DNA from: Candidatus Gastranaerophilales bacterium
GTDB lineage: Bacteria > Cyanobacteriota > Vampirovibrionia > Gastranaerophilales > Gastranaerophilaceae
Assembly: GCA_944325515.1 (NCBI GenBank)
Contig: CALVAO010000001.1
Location: forward strand, 185,608-249,607
Direction: 5' to 3'
Length of the DNA: 64,000 bases
Shown here: piece by piece, positions 28,001 through 35,360 of the stretch
Layout: every line of letters begins with the position of its first letter
Position numbering within the stretch: the stretch's first letter is position 1
Notes under the pieces: model-generated
Seen by the model: the letters and a program-made list of their open reading frames with translations, nothing else
The model's database searches: none
Told to the model about the DNA's origin: nothing
Translations under genes and position numbers: made by a program

Positions 28001-28212
28001 AATCTCTCTAATTGTAGTCTCAAGTTCTTGATTAAATCTTCTTCACTGTTAATGTTAATATATTCATACCCTAAAGACGTTAATAATTTTATGAACTCAT
28101 TTTCAAGCTCAGCTTCGCTTTGATAAGCTGTTTCTTTTCTTTCTTCTGGAATATATTCTGCTACTACTGTACTTTGGTTTGTGGTGGCAACTATGTTATA
28201 ACTATTTGTCAT
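25054..28212 (-). CDS. hsdR: Type I restriction enzyme, R (motor/nuclease) subunit
   Basis: Translocates and cleaves unmodified DNA with HsdM/HsdS. The N-terminal PD-(D/E)XK domain shows NGLPLIHIELKRRG, and its downstream QxxxY-like element includes INRYQRDSFW. The SF2 motor has HTTGSGKT (Walker A), FDECHRSQFG (DEAH-like box), GFTGTPIF (motif III) and AFSRTNRIL (motif VI). An EcoR124 (type IC)-like family is likely. The frame is open to a TTG seven codons earlier, but the ATG at 28212 with AAAGGATG just upstream is the better start, giving about 1052 residues. It overlaps the preceding gene by 11 nt. Confidence 0.94.
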   Translation of the reverse strand: MTNSYNIVATTNQSTVVAEYIPEERKETAYQSEAELENEFIKLLTSLGYEYININSEEDLIKNLRLQLERLNNFSFVDSEWEQFYKECISSANDGIVEKTKKIQVDYVQNLRCNDGSLRNIYLIDKKNIHNNKLQVINQYVEKGGNHETRYDVTVLVNGLPLIHIELKRRGVAIKEAFNQINRYQRDSFWAGCGLYEYIQIFVISNGTHTKYYSNTTRNSHIKEQLTSQRNKSKKTSNSFEFTSFWADANNRIIPDLVDFTKTFFAKHTILNILTKYCVFTSEDLLLVMRPYQIVACERILNRIEVANNYKKYGTIEGGGYIWHTTGSGKTLTSFKTAQLACNLSYIDKVLFVVDRKDLDYQTMKEYDRFEKGAANSNTSTAILKRQLEDNNCKIIITTIQKLSIFISQNKGHEVFDKRIVIVFDECHRSQFGDMHSLIVHAFKKYHLFGFTGTPIFALNAASGNIKDKSGKLIQKTTPQIFGGEPNEKGEKVLPLHTYTIVDAINDGNVLPFRIDYVNTMKMKEDVKDKDVSAIDRERAMLAPQRIEEVTKYILEHFDQKTKRDSRAYEFNKLTNIKEVASDKLRNKVQEIKDRVRLTGFNSIFAVASIDMAKAYYEEFKKQMSQDGTKQLRVALIYSFGANEDTEDGILTEENSDDTSNLDESSRDFLDHAIDDYNKMFKTHYDTSPEKFQNYYKDVSLRMKNREIDLLIVANMFLTGFDATTLNTLWVDKNLKYHGLIQAFSRTNRILNSIKTYGNIVCFRNLQERTEEAIALFGDKNAGSIVLLRTYDEYYNGYDDDEGKHHKGYTELVAELNENFSLGSQIMGESNEKAFISLFGAILKMRNILTSFDEFTGDSLLSDRDLQDHQSRYLDLYQKWRRRDDAEKEIINDDIVFEMELVKQVEVNIDYILILVAKYHNSNCEDKEILVDINKAINSSIQLRSKKELIESFIATVNTDTNVDEDWNKFVMEQKEADLTQIIEEENLKKEETKRFIDNCFRDGELRTFGTAIGKILPPVPLFGAGANNRQAKQQTIVEKLSKFFEKYLGLI

Positions 28213-29059
28213 CGTTATCATCCTTTGATTCAATTAGTCTAATATCCTTAGCGTTCTTTCTTGTAACTATTTTATTTCCTGTCTTTGACTCAATTTCCAG
28301 TCTTGCATTCTTTGCAACACTTCCACCCTCTTTGGCTATATCAATGTTCTCTTTTAATGTTTGAGGGTTTTTGCCTTTTGATATTTCTGTTGTTGAAACT
28401 TCTGCTAACATATTGAGCACAAGTTCCATATTAGTCATATTATCTCTAAGGTTCTCTTTCTTTAACCCCTTATGGTCTTTATATTCTCTTGTTTTCATGC
28501 CAGACCACGCCTCTGTTAAAATGTCGGTCAAGAAACCGTATTGATTATCCTTAACCCCACTTCTTTTCCATTCATCTGTAAGGTCTTTTCTAACTTCAAT
28601 GGATTTCAGTCTTTGATTAATCCACGCTTCGCTATAACCTAAGTTACGATAATGTTGCAATGCTCTGTTGATAGCTTTTTCTGGGTCTTGGATTTCATCA
28701 ATTCTTTCGCTACCAACTTTCGCTAACCATAATTTGAATGGTTCAGCCTTAGGGCTTGGAATGGATTGAACAAGTCTCAAGATACCTTCAACATCAGAAG
28801 CCATAACTTTTCTGTTCTTGCCATCTTTTGCAATCATTTGAACATGGGTACAAATTGTACCCCAGTTCGAATTAAGCTCAGGGTCTCTCTTTCGCATTTT
28901 CTTGATGTATTGTTTGACATCAGTTGAGTCTGTCAAAACAAATACAACATCTTCAACCGAGAAGTACCATTTTTCTTCATCTTTATTCCATGAAGTTCTA
29001 ACCTTGTGTTGTTCAAATAATTTAATTGAGTTCTTCTTATCGTTTTTACTTGGTTTCAT
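28202..29059 (-). CDS. BRO-N domain protein within the type I RM operon
   Basis: 285 residues. The N-terminal 120 residues resemble the BRO-N domain of phage antirepressors and BRO-family proteins: KWYFSVEDVVFVLTDS, then KYIKK-type helices and an AFKLWL-like end, here EPFKLWLAKVGSERI. The C-terminal part is helical and Lys-rich. Its ATG overlaps the hsdS stop (TAATG) and its own end overlaps hsdR, so it is translationally coupled within the operon. Companions of this kind occur in other type I loci. A DNA-binding or regulatory role is inferred, not shown. Confidence 0.75.
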   Translation of the reverse strand: MKPSKNDKKNSIKLFEQHKVRTSWNKDEEKWYFSVEDVVFVLTDSTDVKQYIKKMRKRDPELNSNWGTICTHVQMIAKDGKNRKVMASDVEGILRLVQSIPSPKAEPFKLWLAKVGSERIDEIQDPEKAINRALQHYRNLGYSEAWINQRLKSIEVRKDLTDEWKRSGVKDNQYGFLTDILTEAWSGMKTREYKDHKGLKKENLRDNMTNMELVLNMLAEVSTTEISKGKNPQTLKENIDIAKEGGSVAKNARLEIESKTGNKIVTRKNAKDIRLIESKDDNDDK

Positions 29060-30249
29060 TAGGCTGTTTTCTCCTTAAAGGTTAGCAACTTATCTCTATA
29101 ATACTCATATTGTTTTTGACGAGCTTCGATTTCAGCTGGCAGACCTTCTGAAATATCATTACAGAGCTTGTCAAATCTATCCAATATATCAACAATTCTT
29201 TGTTGTTCATCTAGCGAAGGCAATGGAATCTTAATTTTTGATAGTTTGCTCCCAGTTGTTGTTGCTCTTGTTGTAAATGATGCGTACCGTATAATATCTT
29301 TTCTTACTTGTGGAGTAGAAAAATAATAAGAGCAAAATTTTGGAAGTAACAAACCTGTGGTTGGTCTAGCTCTAAGAACAAAACCACTAAATACGCAATT
29401 AGGAATATCTTCTATTAGCGTACTTGACATTCCAATGTCTTCTCGTGTTTCTGAAGTTCTAGTAAAAAATACATCTCCTTTTTTTGCACTATATCTATAA
29501 GTTTCGTCTGGTGTCACTTCTACGAGTCCTTTAAGAGAGCTTTTGTCTAACCACCTCTTATTATAAACATCTGTAAAATTAACAATAGGGTATCCTTTCC
29601 CAAATGCTGATTTCTCTTTATTAAGACCATTTTTAACTTCAAACATTTCTCCTAAATTTTTCCATTCAACATCATCCCCGAAGGTAAGGAGTTCATCTCT
29701 ATAATACTCATACTGTTTTTTGCGAGCTGTTAGCTCTGCTGTTAGCTCTGCTGTTAGCTCTGCTGTTAGCTCTGTAAAACTGTCTAAGATGCGTGCAATC
29801 TCCTCTTGCACTGGCATGGGTGGAACAGGGATTATAAAATTTTGTAGCATTGGTAGTGTAATATAAGGAACAGAACCTTCTTTTTGGTTTTTTAATATAT
29901 AAGGCTTTAGATACCCCTTTAATACATGGAATAAATACCCAACTTTTATAACTTGCCTATCAAACGAATGTAGAACATAAGTTCTTTGGTATGCGTTAAA
30001 TTTTCCGTTATAATAATTGATATGCCCAACTTGACTACCATTACCTGATATTAAAATAGCTTCGCAATTAAATGCATATGTATCTATTTTAAAGGGAGTT
30101 TCAGCACACGTAAAAAATGGATATTTGCCACTTTCTGTCATTGCATTAGCGTTTAGTTTACCTGTCGTAATAGATAAAAATTGGTCAAGAGTTTTATACT
30201 CAACCCCATTAGGGCATAATTCTTGTATTAAATCTTCTAACTTACTCAT
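29059..30249 (-). CDS. hsdS: Type I restriction enzyme, S (specificity) subunit
   Basis: 396 residues with two target-recognition domains (about 1-150 and 195-355), each followed by a conserved helical segment ending KQYEYYRDELLTF or KQYEYYRDKLLTF. These conserved parts form the spacer coiled coil between half-sites. At the end of the first lies a run of ELTA repeats (about residues 160-175). The recognition sequence cannot be predicted from this. The start overlaps the previous gene by 8 nt; AAGTGAG is upstream. Confidence 0.93.
   Translation of the reverse strand: MSKLEDLIQELCPNGVEYKTLDQFLSITTGKLNANAMTESGKYPFFTCAETPFKIDTYAFNCEAILISGNGSQVGHINYYNGKFNAYQRTYVLHSFDRQVIKVGYLFHVLKGYLKPYILKNQKEGSVPYITLPMLQNFIIPVPPMPVQEEIARILDSFTELTAELTAELTAELTARKKQYEYYRDELLTFGDDVEWKNLGEMFEVKNGLNKEKSAFGKGYPIVNFTDVYNKRWLDKSSLKGLVEVTPDETYRYSAKKGDVFFTRTSETREDIGMSSTLIEDIPNCVFSGFVLRARPTTGLLLPKFCSYYFSTPQVRKDIIRYASFTTRATTTGSKLSKIKIPLPSLDEQQRIVDILDRFDKLCNDISEGLPAEIEARQKQYEYYRDKLLTFKEKTA
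29092..29124. repeat. hsdS conserved-region repeat, copy 1
   Basis: About 32 bp around ATCTCTATAATACTCATA, nearly identical to 29695-29726; it encodes the repeated KQYEYYRD segment. Confidence 0.8.
29695..29726. repeat. hsdS conserved-region repeat, copy 2
   Basis: Second copy of the sequence at 29092-29124, same orientation; the two flank the second recognition domain and could support domain exchange by homologous recombination. Confidence 0.8.
29725..29772. repeat. hsdS: Four 12-bp tandem repeats encoding ELTA in hsdS
   Basis: Four in-frame 12-bp units. Units 2-4 are identical (TGCTGTTAGCTC on the plus strand) and unit 1 differs by one base pair region at its edge. They encode ELTA four times (equivalently TAEL three times plus TEL). 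In EcoR124I/II the number of TAEL units sets the spacer length of the target site. Confidence 0.95.
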
Positions 30250-30739
30250 TACTCAACTCACTTTCAGAAACTTCTTGTCCATTGCTAAAGAATGTATATT
30301 TAGGTTTTTGCTTATATAATTGAACAAAAGCACCGAGTTTATAGTTATATATATAATCAGTTGTAAAATCCTCTAATTTAATAATATCAAGGTATTTATC
30401 CGTTTTTGCATATTTTTTATAATGTCCTTTTCTAGGTTTAAATTCTACAACTAGTAAATTAGATTGATTATTTCCTCTTTTGTGGATTATTAAATCAGGT
30501 TTTGTTCCATTTATACACCTTTGAGAATCTTTAATATGCTCTCCATTTTTGTTATATTCACAGTCTAAATTATATTCTCTAAATCGAGCATACTCAGCTT
30601 TTGTTTCAACCAAGAATTGCATATAGTAGTATATTCTAGCAACACATGCCTGTTCCATACTACGTTCGATTAAACTTTTATCATTTACATAGCATTTTTC
30701 AACAGATTCTTTTAGTAACTTAATTAATAGATTAATCAT
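30242..30739 (-). CDS. Putative PD-(D/E)XK nuclease-like protein in the RM operon
   Basis: 165 residues of no named family. A central core has KPDLIIHKRG, eight or so residues, then LLVVEFKPRKGHYKKY. This is the D...ExK signature of PD-(D/E)XK nucleases, with a preceding helix that could supply the first acidic residue. It overlaps both neighbours by 8 nt, so it is translated in step with the HEPN-like gene and hsdS. Classical type I systems do not contain this gene; a role in defence or in controlling restriction is inference. Confidence 0.6.
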   Translation of the reverse strand: MINLLIKLLKESVEKCYVNDKSLIERSMEQACVARIYYYMQFLVETKAEYARFREYNLDCEYNKNGEHIKDSQRCINGTKPDLIIHKRGNNQSNLLVVEFKPRKGHYKKYAKTDKYLDIIKLEDFTTDYIYNYKLGAFVQLYKQKPKYTFFSNGQEVSESELSNE

Positions 30740-31277
30740 TTACCACCTCAAAATCTTTCATAAGGTTGTTGTTATAAGAAATTTGCTGTCTTATAACTTT
30801 TTTGTGTAGTGACAACAATTTCTTTCTTGTTTTTTCAAGTTCCAATCTATTGCAAAAACCTTTGTCTGTCATAGCATCATGAGTTTTTCTATCACAAGAA
30901 GCTCTATCATCTAACAATAAATCACCTTTATCAGTAAGAGCCATAAAAGAATGACATATTGCATTTCGTAGGTGCTCTAATGTCATTTCTGAATAGCTAC
31001 CATCTTTATTTATTACCTTTGTGAAAAGAGAATTGATATCAAGTTTTGGAATCTTATACTTATCATTAGGTGTATCTAAGTGTTTATTTGTTATGTATGG
31101 AATTAACAAATACATAGCAAGCAATTCTCTAACACCACGAAAAACAAGAGGATTCCCCCCAGAAAGAAGACTTACGGCTATTCTTGACATTGTAACAGCG
31201 TGATTGTTGAAACTTAAGATATTTTCTAATTCTTCTTTATTTATTTCATTTGTGTTAAACATTTCTAGTTTAGTCAT
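30732..31277 (-). CDS. HEPN-like hypothetical protein in the RM operon
   Basis: 181 residues, mostly helical. Residues about 103-112 read LRNAICHSFM, fitting the R-x4-H motif of HEPN ribonucleases, and the surrounding helices fit that fold loosely. Conserved-looking upstream helices include FRGVRELLAMYLLIPY. It overlaps the genes on both sides by 8 nt. If the HEPN reading is right, the protein could be an abortive-infection RNase paired with its neighbours; this is inference from one motif and context. Confidence 0.55.
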   Translation of the reverse strand: MTKLEMFNTNEINKEELENILSFNNHAVTMSRIAVSLLSGGNPLVFRGVRELLAMYLLIPYITNKHLDTPNDKYKIPKLDINSLFTKVINKDGSYSEMTLEHLRNAICHSFMALTDKGDLLLDDRASCDRKTHDAMTDKGFCNRLELEKTRKKLLSLHKKVIRQQISYNNNLMKDFEVVND

Positions 31278-31908
31278 TACGCTTCTCCGTGCATTCGTTT
31301 TTATTTTCTGTTATTACTTGAGAAGCCTCTTTTAGCTTATTAGGAAATAACCGATTCTTTAAGTTAGATATGCGACATTTTGTCCTATAATAAAAAGTAT
31401 CAGGTTCAATACTTAAATATTTTGCTAATATTGTCTCCATACTCATTAAGTGGCACATCAATGCAAAAACTGAAAGAAATTCTTCTGCATTATTAGTTAT
31501 ATCTTTGTTTTTATAGTCGTATTTTTGGATGATTTCAAGGATATAATTGTAGTGTTTTTGAAGTTTTTCTCTGTCTTCGTTAGTAATTAAAAATTTGTAT
31601 TTGCAAAATTGTCTCCAGAAATCAGATATTTCATTTTGTATTTGTTTGCCTTTTTCATCAAGCGATAAATCTTCTTCTTTTATCTTACGTATTCTCTCAG
31701 TGCAAATAAAAATTGGAAAGTATAATTTATCGTATCTCATGTCAAACAAGTCTTGTTTTCGTTTTTTTTCATTTGTTTGCCATTGAAAAAAGGCAATTGT
31801 AACAGTTAATATTGCTATTACAGGTGTTAACAGTGCTGATAAAATATCAATCCAATCTTTGATATTTTGCCCTGAATATACTGTTAAATTTGAAATATCA
31901 ATATTCAT
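31270..31908 (-). CDS. Membrane-anchored hypothetical protein in the RM operon
   Basis: 212 residues. One membrane segment lies near the N terminus (about residues 20-42, ILSALLTPVIAILTVTIAFF). It is followed by QWQTNEKKRKQDLFDMRYDKLY, split over 43-64, a sequence style seen in many small membrane proteins of unknown role. The remainder is a cytoplasmic helical domain with coiled-coil character. AAGGAAAG precedes the start; it lies 25 nt after hsdM and overlaps the next gene by 8 nt. Membrane effectors of this shape are common in phage-defence loci, which motivates but does not prove that idea here. Confidence 0.6.
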   Translation of the reverse strand: MNIDISNLTVYSGQNIKDWIDILSALLTPVIAILTVTIAFFQWQTNEKKRKQDLFDMRYDKLYFPIFICTERIRKIKEEDLSLDEKGKQIQNEISDFWRQFCKYKFLITNEDREKLQKHYNYILEIIQKYDYKNKDITNNAEEFLSVFALMCHLMSMETILAKYLSIEPDTFYYRTKCRISNLKNRLFPNKLKEASQVITENKNECTEKRND

Positions 31909-31933
31909 CTAACTTTCCTTACAAATTTGCCAT

Positions 31934-33505
31934 TTAGTGTAACTCTATTTCTGAGATAATCTTGTCTATCTCTATTCTTAAGATATTCTCTCTTTCTACA
32001 ATCTTTGCAATTTCTTTATTAAGTTCAACAATGTCTATAACTTCCCTTGTGTCTTCCTGTTCAACATAAGTACTAACAGATAAGTTATATTCCTGCTCAG
32101 CTATTTCAGAATTAGGAACAAGTTTAGAGACATAATCGATATCAGCTCTATCAGTGAAGTATTTTAGAATGTTATCAATATTTTCTTCTGTTAATTTATT
32201 GTTGTTAGTAACTTTCTGACATTGTTTAGTAGCATCAATAAACAGGGTTGAGTTATCTGTTTTATTCTTTTTTAGCACCATAATACATGTTGCTATTGAT
32301 GTACCGTAAAAGAGGTTATCTGGGAGCTGAATAACACAATCTACAAAGTTATTCTCAATCAAGTATTTACGTATCTTTTGTTCAGCACCACCTCTATACA
32401 TAATGCCCGGAAAACATACTATTGCAGCAGTACCGTTGCTCGCTAACCAGCTTAAAGAGTGCATTATAAATGCCATATCAGCTTTTGACTTTGGAGCAAG
32501 GACTCCAGCTGGAGAAAATCTTGGGTCATTGATTAATAATGGATTATCATCACCCTCCCATTTGATAGAATACGGAGGATTAGAAACTATTGCTTCAAAA
32601 GGTTCATTATCCCAGTGAATATCTGATGGGTCTGTTAGAGTATCACCGTGAGCTATATCAAATTTATCAAATTCAATATCATGCAAGAACATGTTAATTC
32701 TACAAAGGTTATAAGTTGAGATGTTTATTTCTTGACCATAGAATCCGTTTCTTACGTTTTCTTTGCCTAGTATCTTAGCAAATTTCAACAGTAGCGACCC
32801 CGAACCACATGCTGGGTCATATACTTTATTTACTTCTGTTTTACCAACTAAAGTTATTTTAGTAAGAAGTTCTGAAACTTCTTGAGGAGTAAAGAACTCT
32901 CCACCAGATTTACCAGCATTACTAGCATACATTCCCATCAAAAACTCGTAAGCGTCACCAAATGCGTCAATGGTGTTGTCTTGGTAGTTACCTAGTTTCA
33001 TTTCGGCTATACCATTGAGCAATTTTACAAGTCGCTTATTACGCTCAGCAACTGTTCCACCAAGTTTGTTACTATTAACATCCATATCATCAAACAAACC
33101 TTTAAAGTCACTTTCGCTTGCAGTACCAATAGCAGAACTTTCAATGTTGTTGAAGATAGTATCAAGAGTTACGTTAAGGTTGTCGTCTTTATCAGCATTC
33201 TTTAATATATTACAGAATAATTCACTTGGTTTAATAAAAAAACCGTTTCTTTCAACCAGATATTCTTTCTGTGTAACAGACTCCTCATCAGATAAATCAG
33301 CATAATTAAATGAGGTGTCACCAGCTTCATGTTGAATATTATTTACATAGTTAGCAATGTATTCTGACATGTACCTATAAAACATTATTCCTAGTACATA
33401 TTGTTTAAAATCCCATCCATCAACACTACCACGCAAATCATTAGCTATATTCCATATTGAACGGTGCAATTCAGCTCGTTCTTGTTCTTTCTTTGTGTCC
33501 AACAT
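31934..33505 (-). CDS. hsdM: Type I restriction enzyme, M (methyltransferase) subunit
   Basis: Adenine-N6 methyltransferase subunit, required for both modification and restriction. The N-terminal HsdM helical domain (1-150) includes NDLRGSVDGWDFKQYVL. The SAM-binding motif is DPACGSGSLLLKFA (about 228-241) and the catalytic motif IV is NPPYSIKW (about 309). The 523-residue length is typical. It is first in the operon and has its own promoter; GGGG/AAAGAG precedes the start. Confidence 0.96.
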   Translation of the reverse strand: MLDTKKEQERAELHRSIWNIANDLRGSVDGWDFKQYVLGIMFYRYMSEYIANYVNNIQHEAGDTSFNYADLSDEESVTQKEYLVERNGFFIKPSELFCNILKNADKDDNLNVTLDTIFNNIESSAIGTASESDFKGLFDDMDVNSNKLGGTVAERNKRLVKLLNGIAEMKLGNYQDNTIDAFGDAYEFLMGMYASNAGKSGGEFFTPQEVSELLTKITLVGKTEVNKVYDPACGSGSLLLKFAKILGKENVRNGFYGQEINISTYNLCRINMFLHDIEFDKFDIAHGDTLTDPSDIHWDNEPFEAIVSNPPYSIKWEGDDNPLLINDPRFSPAGVLAPKSKADMAFIMHSLSWLASNGTAAIVCFPGIMYRGGAEQKIRKYLIENNFVDCVIQLPDNLFYGTSIATCIMVLKKNKTDNSTLFIDATKQCQKVTNNNKLTEENIDNILKYFTDRADIDYVSKLVPNSEIAEQEYNLSVSTYVEQEDTREVIDIVELNKEIAKIVERENILRIEIDKIISEIELH

Positions 33506-33528
33506 TAACTCTTTCCCCTACCCTCATA

Positions 33529-33558
33529 AGTATATCAAAGACATGAAGTAAGGTCTAA
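33529..33558 (-). promoter_or_regulatory. hsdM: Candidate promoter of the type I RM operon
   Basis: Minus strand TTAGAC, 18-nt spacer, TATACT, about 25 nt before the hsdM start. Confidence 0.5.
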
Positions 33559-33644
33559 TTTATTAAATTGGTTAATAATATCAAGGTTATGCGTTAGGTA
33601 AAGTTTCTGGAAATTTCAAAATCTGCCAGCGTACTATATGGAGG

Positions 33645-33806
33645 TTATTTTAGTCTGTTATGAGTTCCAAAGTGTTTAATGATGGCTTTTTGATTACGTA
33701 GTGGGTCTTTAATTGTAGTGTCTTTATCCTCATCTTTATCTTTCAACTCTTGAACCTTCTGCTTGAGCTTTTGAATAGTTTTCTCTCTTTCTATATTATT
33801 TTCCAT
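33645..33806 (-). CDS. Small coiled-coil protein
   Basis: 53 residues from the ATG at 33806 (MENNIEREKTIQKLKQKV...), chosen because GGAG lies 10 nt upstream; a start 15 nt further upstream lacks a binding site. It is Lys/Glu/Gln-rich and strongly coiled-coil like, ending in a basic HFGTHNRLK. Upstream of hsdM on the same strand. No family recognised. Confidence 0.5.
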   Translation of the reverse strand: MENNIEREKTIQKLKQKVQELKDKDEDKDTTIKDPLRNQKAIIKHFGTHNRLK

Positions 33807-34007
33807 AGTCTTCTTCTCCATCGTTATTAATATTTATCAATATGGTCACTTTGTCTATCAGACTGTATTTATAAGCATTTTAGACGTATTCTCTCCTATA
33901 CCTTTTGTTGATTTTGTTGAATTGGCTAACATGCCAGCAAAATCAACGTTCTTAAGCATTTTGTTTCCTATTAGGAAGTTCATCGCTAATTAGCTTCAAA
34001 CTTCTTC

Positions 34008-34088
34008 CTACCAACGGAAACATAGGTTTATACACTCACCTATAAGTAATCCTGCTGTAATTCCTAAACTTAACATCTGCAAATCCAT
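34008..34088 (-). CDS. Tiny membrane peptide coupled to the RHH gene
   Basis: 26 residues, hydrophobic core SLGITAGLLIGECI. The ATG overlaps the upstream stop (TAATG) and GGAGGG lies at the right distance inside the previous gene. Small translationally coupled membrane peptides can be toxins or plasmid-stability factors, but at this length chance cannot be excluded. Confidence 0.3.
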   Translation of the reverse strand: MDLQMLSLGITAGLLIGECINLCFRW

Positions 34089-34309
34089 TATTCATTTCCC
34101 TCCAGTGCTATCTGATGTAATGCGTATTCAATCATTTGCTTTGTGACATTTCTTTTGTTCAAGAAGGACATAATCACTTTTCGACATAATGCTGATGGCG
34201 TTATGTTGTGCAGTTCACACAAGAAGATTAACTGTTGTTTTACTTCATCTGGTAAGTAAACAGTTACATTACGTAGGTTATACTTTGTACTATCATACTT
34301 CTTCGTCAT
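34088..34309 (-). CDS. Ribbon-helix-helix-like small protein
   Basis: 73 residues. RNVTVYLPDEVKQQL followed by two helices (FLCELHNITPSALCRKVI) matches the RHH/CopG/Arc layout: a short basic beta strand and then helix-turn-helix. Probable DNA-binding repressor of the element (copy number, partition or antitoxin type). It overlaps the upstream gene by 17 nt; GGAAGGAA precedes its start. No toxin partner is evident apart from the tiny peptide downstream. Confidence 0.65.
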   Translation of the reverse strand: MTKKYDSTKYNLRNVTVYLPDEVKQQLIFLCELHNITPSALCRKVIMSFLNKRNVTKQMIEYALHQIALEGNE

Positions 34310-34469
34310 ATTTTAATTCCTTCCAACTGTCTAGGTAGTTATGCAATAGTGTATCTACCAACCAAGAAACACTTACACCATGCTTTTTCCTATGTTCTCT
34401 TAGTTGTTCCAATGTACTTTCTCTTACGCTGATTGAAGTATTAACCTTCTTTTCTAATTTAACTGCCAT
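34293..34469 (-). CDS. Ribbon-helix-helix-like small protein
   Basis: 58 residues from the ATG at 34469, which has TAGGAGAA just upstream (the frame is open nine codons further). KKVNTSISVRESTLEQLREHRKK and VSVSWLVDTLLHNYL form the strand-helix-helix of CopG/ParD-like DNA-binding proteins. Probably a repressor; paired with the next RHH-like gene. Confidence 0.65.
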   Translation of the reverse strand: MAVKLEKKVNTSISVRESTLEQLREHRKKHGVSVSWLVDTLLHNYLDSWKELKYDEEV

Positions 34470-34805
34470 GTATTCTCCTATTATATTTTTATGCATTCAT
34501 ATTAAAATATAACTTTATTAAAGTACTTTATTATTTCTGCTATGCTTCTTCTCCCCATACTTTCTATGCTCGGACTCTGCAATAGGGATACAGCAAGCTC
34601 GCTAACGCTCGTGCTTCGCTACGCTACGCACTGTATCGCCAGCACAGTACTAGCAGAAGCATAAGTAGCAGATTCATAATAAAGGTTTGAGGATGAGTTA
34701 GATGCTTTAGAAATTGCACTGGATAGTACTGTGGTGTGGTCTGTTATGTAGGTTCGTGTTTTGAGGTAGGAATTGTGGAAACATGTGTTTGCTTAACAAT
34801 AGATA
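34470..34805. other. Gap with nested inverted repeats at the element's right side
   Basis: Outer arms TATGCTTCT (34541-34549) and AGAAGCATA (34655-34663), inner arms GATACAG (34587-34593) and CTGTATC (34631-34637). The inner loop is unusually rich in GCTCGCT / GCTACGC-like runs. No gene is seen. A replication or transfer origin, or an attachment site, is possible. Confidence 0.4.
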
Positions 34806-34985
34806 TTAAGAATAAGTTTTAGCACATTCTAAACCTAGTATCATTCTTATATTATAGTATTCTTGTGTAGACTGTTTAAGTATTGAAATTAAATTCAAAT
34901 ACTTATTGCTACTACTGTTTTCATGTGATACATTATTTCTGTCAGAAGGTTCCGGTTTTGGCACCTTAACGACAATTTTAAACAA
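34806..34985 (-). pseudogene. Gene fragment, homologous to the one at 36649
   Basis: An open stretch of 59 codons from a possible TTG ends ...LISILKQSTQEYYNIRM, LGLECAKTYS, stop. The fragment at 36649-36849 matches along its whole length (LIRIMKESTTEYYNMR, LGLECA, stop), including KIVVKV..EP versus KNVVNV..EP. It is not a normal-length gene and its 5' end meets the start region of the gene at 35000. It is probably a truncated paralogue or a C-terminal domain left after rearrangement. Confidence 0.5.
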
Positions 34986-34999
34986 ATAGGATTTGTTTC

Positions 35000-35353
35000 A
35001 TGCAAGTACAAAAAATTTCTAATCCACAATATCAACAAAATTTCAAAGCTAAATTTATACAAAATAATGCTTTGAAAAATTTACAAGCGAGTATTAGTAA
35101 TTCAGAAAATACTGTATTAGAAAAACAAATTAAGTTAATAGAAAAGGTTAATGATAACAAAGTTTTTGGTTATGAAACATATCCCAAAGATAGTTTAGGA
35201 AATTCTTCTCGTATATTTGAAATAATTAAACATAAAGGAAATGAATATAAGTGTACAAAAGTTGCAGCACCTGAAAACGATTTTCAATTCCTCTTTAATA
35301 CACTGCATCAAGAATATCGTTCTAAATTTCTTGGTAATATCAACTTAGATTAA
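35000..35353 (+). CDS. Lineage-specific hypothetical protein with NFKAKF motif
   Basis: 117 residues, basic, no family recognised. It starts MQVQKISNPQYQQNFKAKF, carrying the short F-K-A motif shared with other unknown proteins of this window. The rest is helical at first and then mixed. Chromosomal in style, marking the return from the mobile element. Confidence 0.65.
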   Translation: MQVQKISNPQYQQNFKAKFIQNNALKNLQASISNSENTVLEKQIKLIEKVNDNKVFGYETYPKDSLGNSSRIFEIIKHKGNEYKCTKVAAPENDFQFLFNTLHQEYRSKFLGNINLD

Positions 35354-35360
35354 TAATTAC

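Larger units (their letters stand above)
18449..34805. mobile_element. Putative integrated element with serine integrase, Rep-like protein and type I restriction-modification
   Basis: From the integrase at tRNA-Leu to about 34.5-34.8 kb the genes are plasmid/phage-like: integrase, Rep-like protein, small regulators, resolvase, type I RM and RHH proteins. The flanks carry chromosomal-type genes. I searched by eye for a copy of the tRNA 3' end near the right side and found none, so the right boundary is a judgement, set before the gene fragment at 34806. No conjugation genes are visible; if it transfers, it is mobilised by others or as a phage-plasmid type element. Confidence 0.6.
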
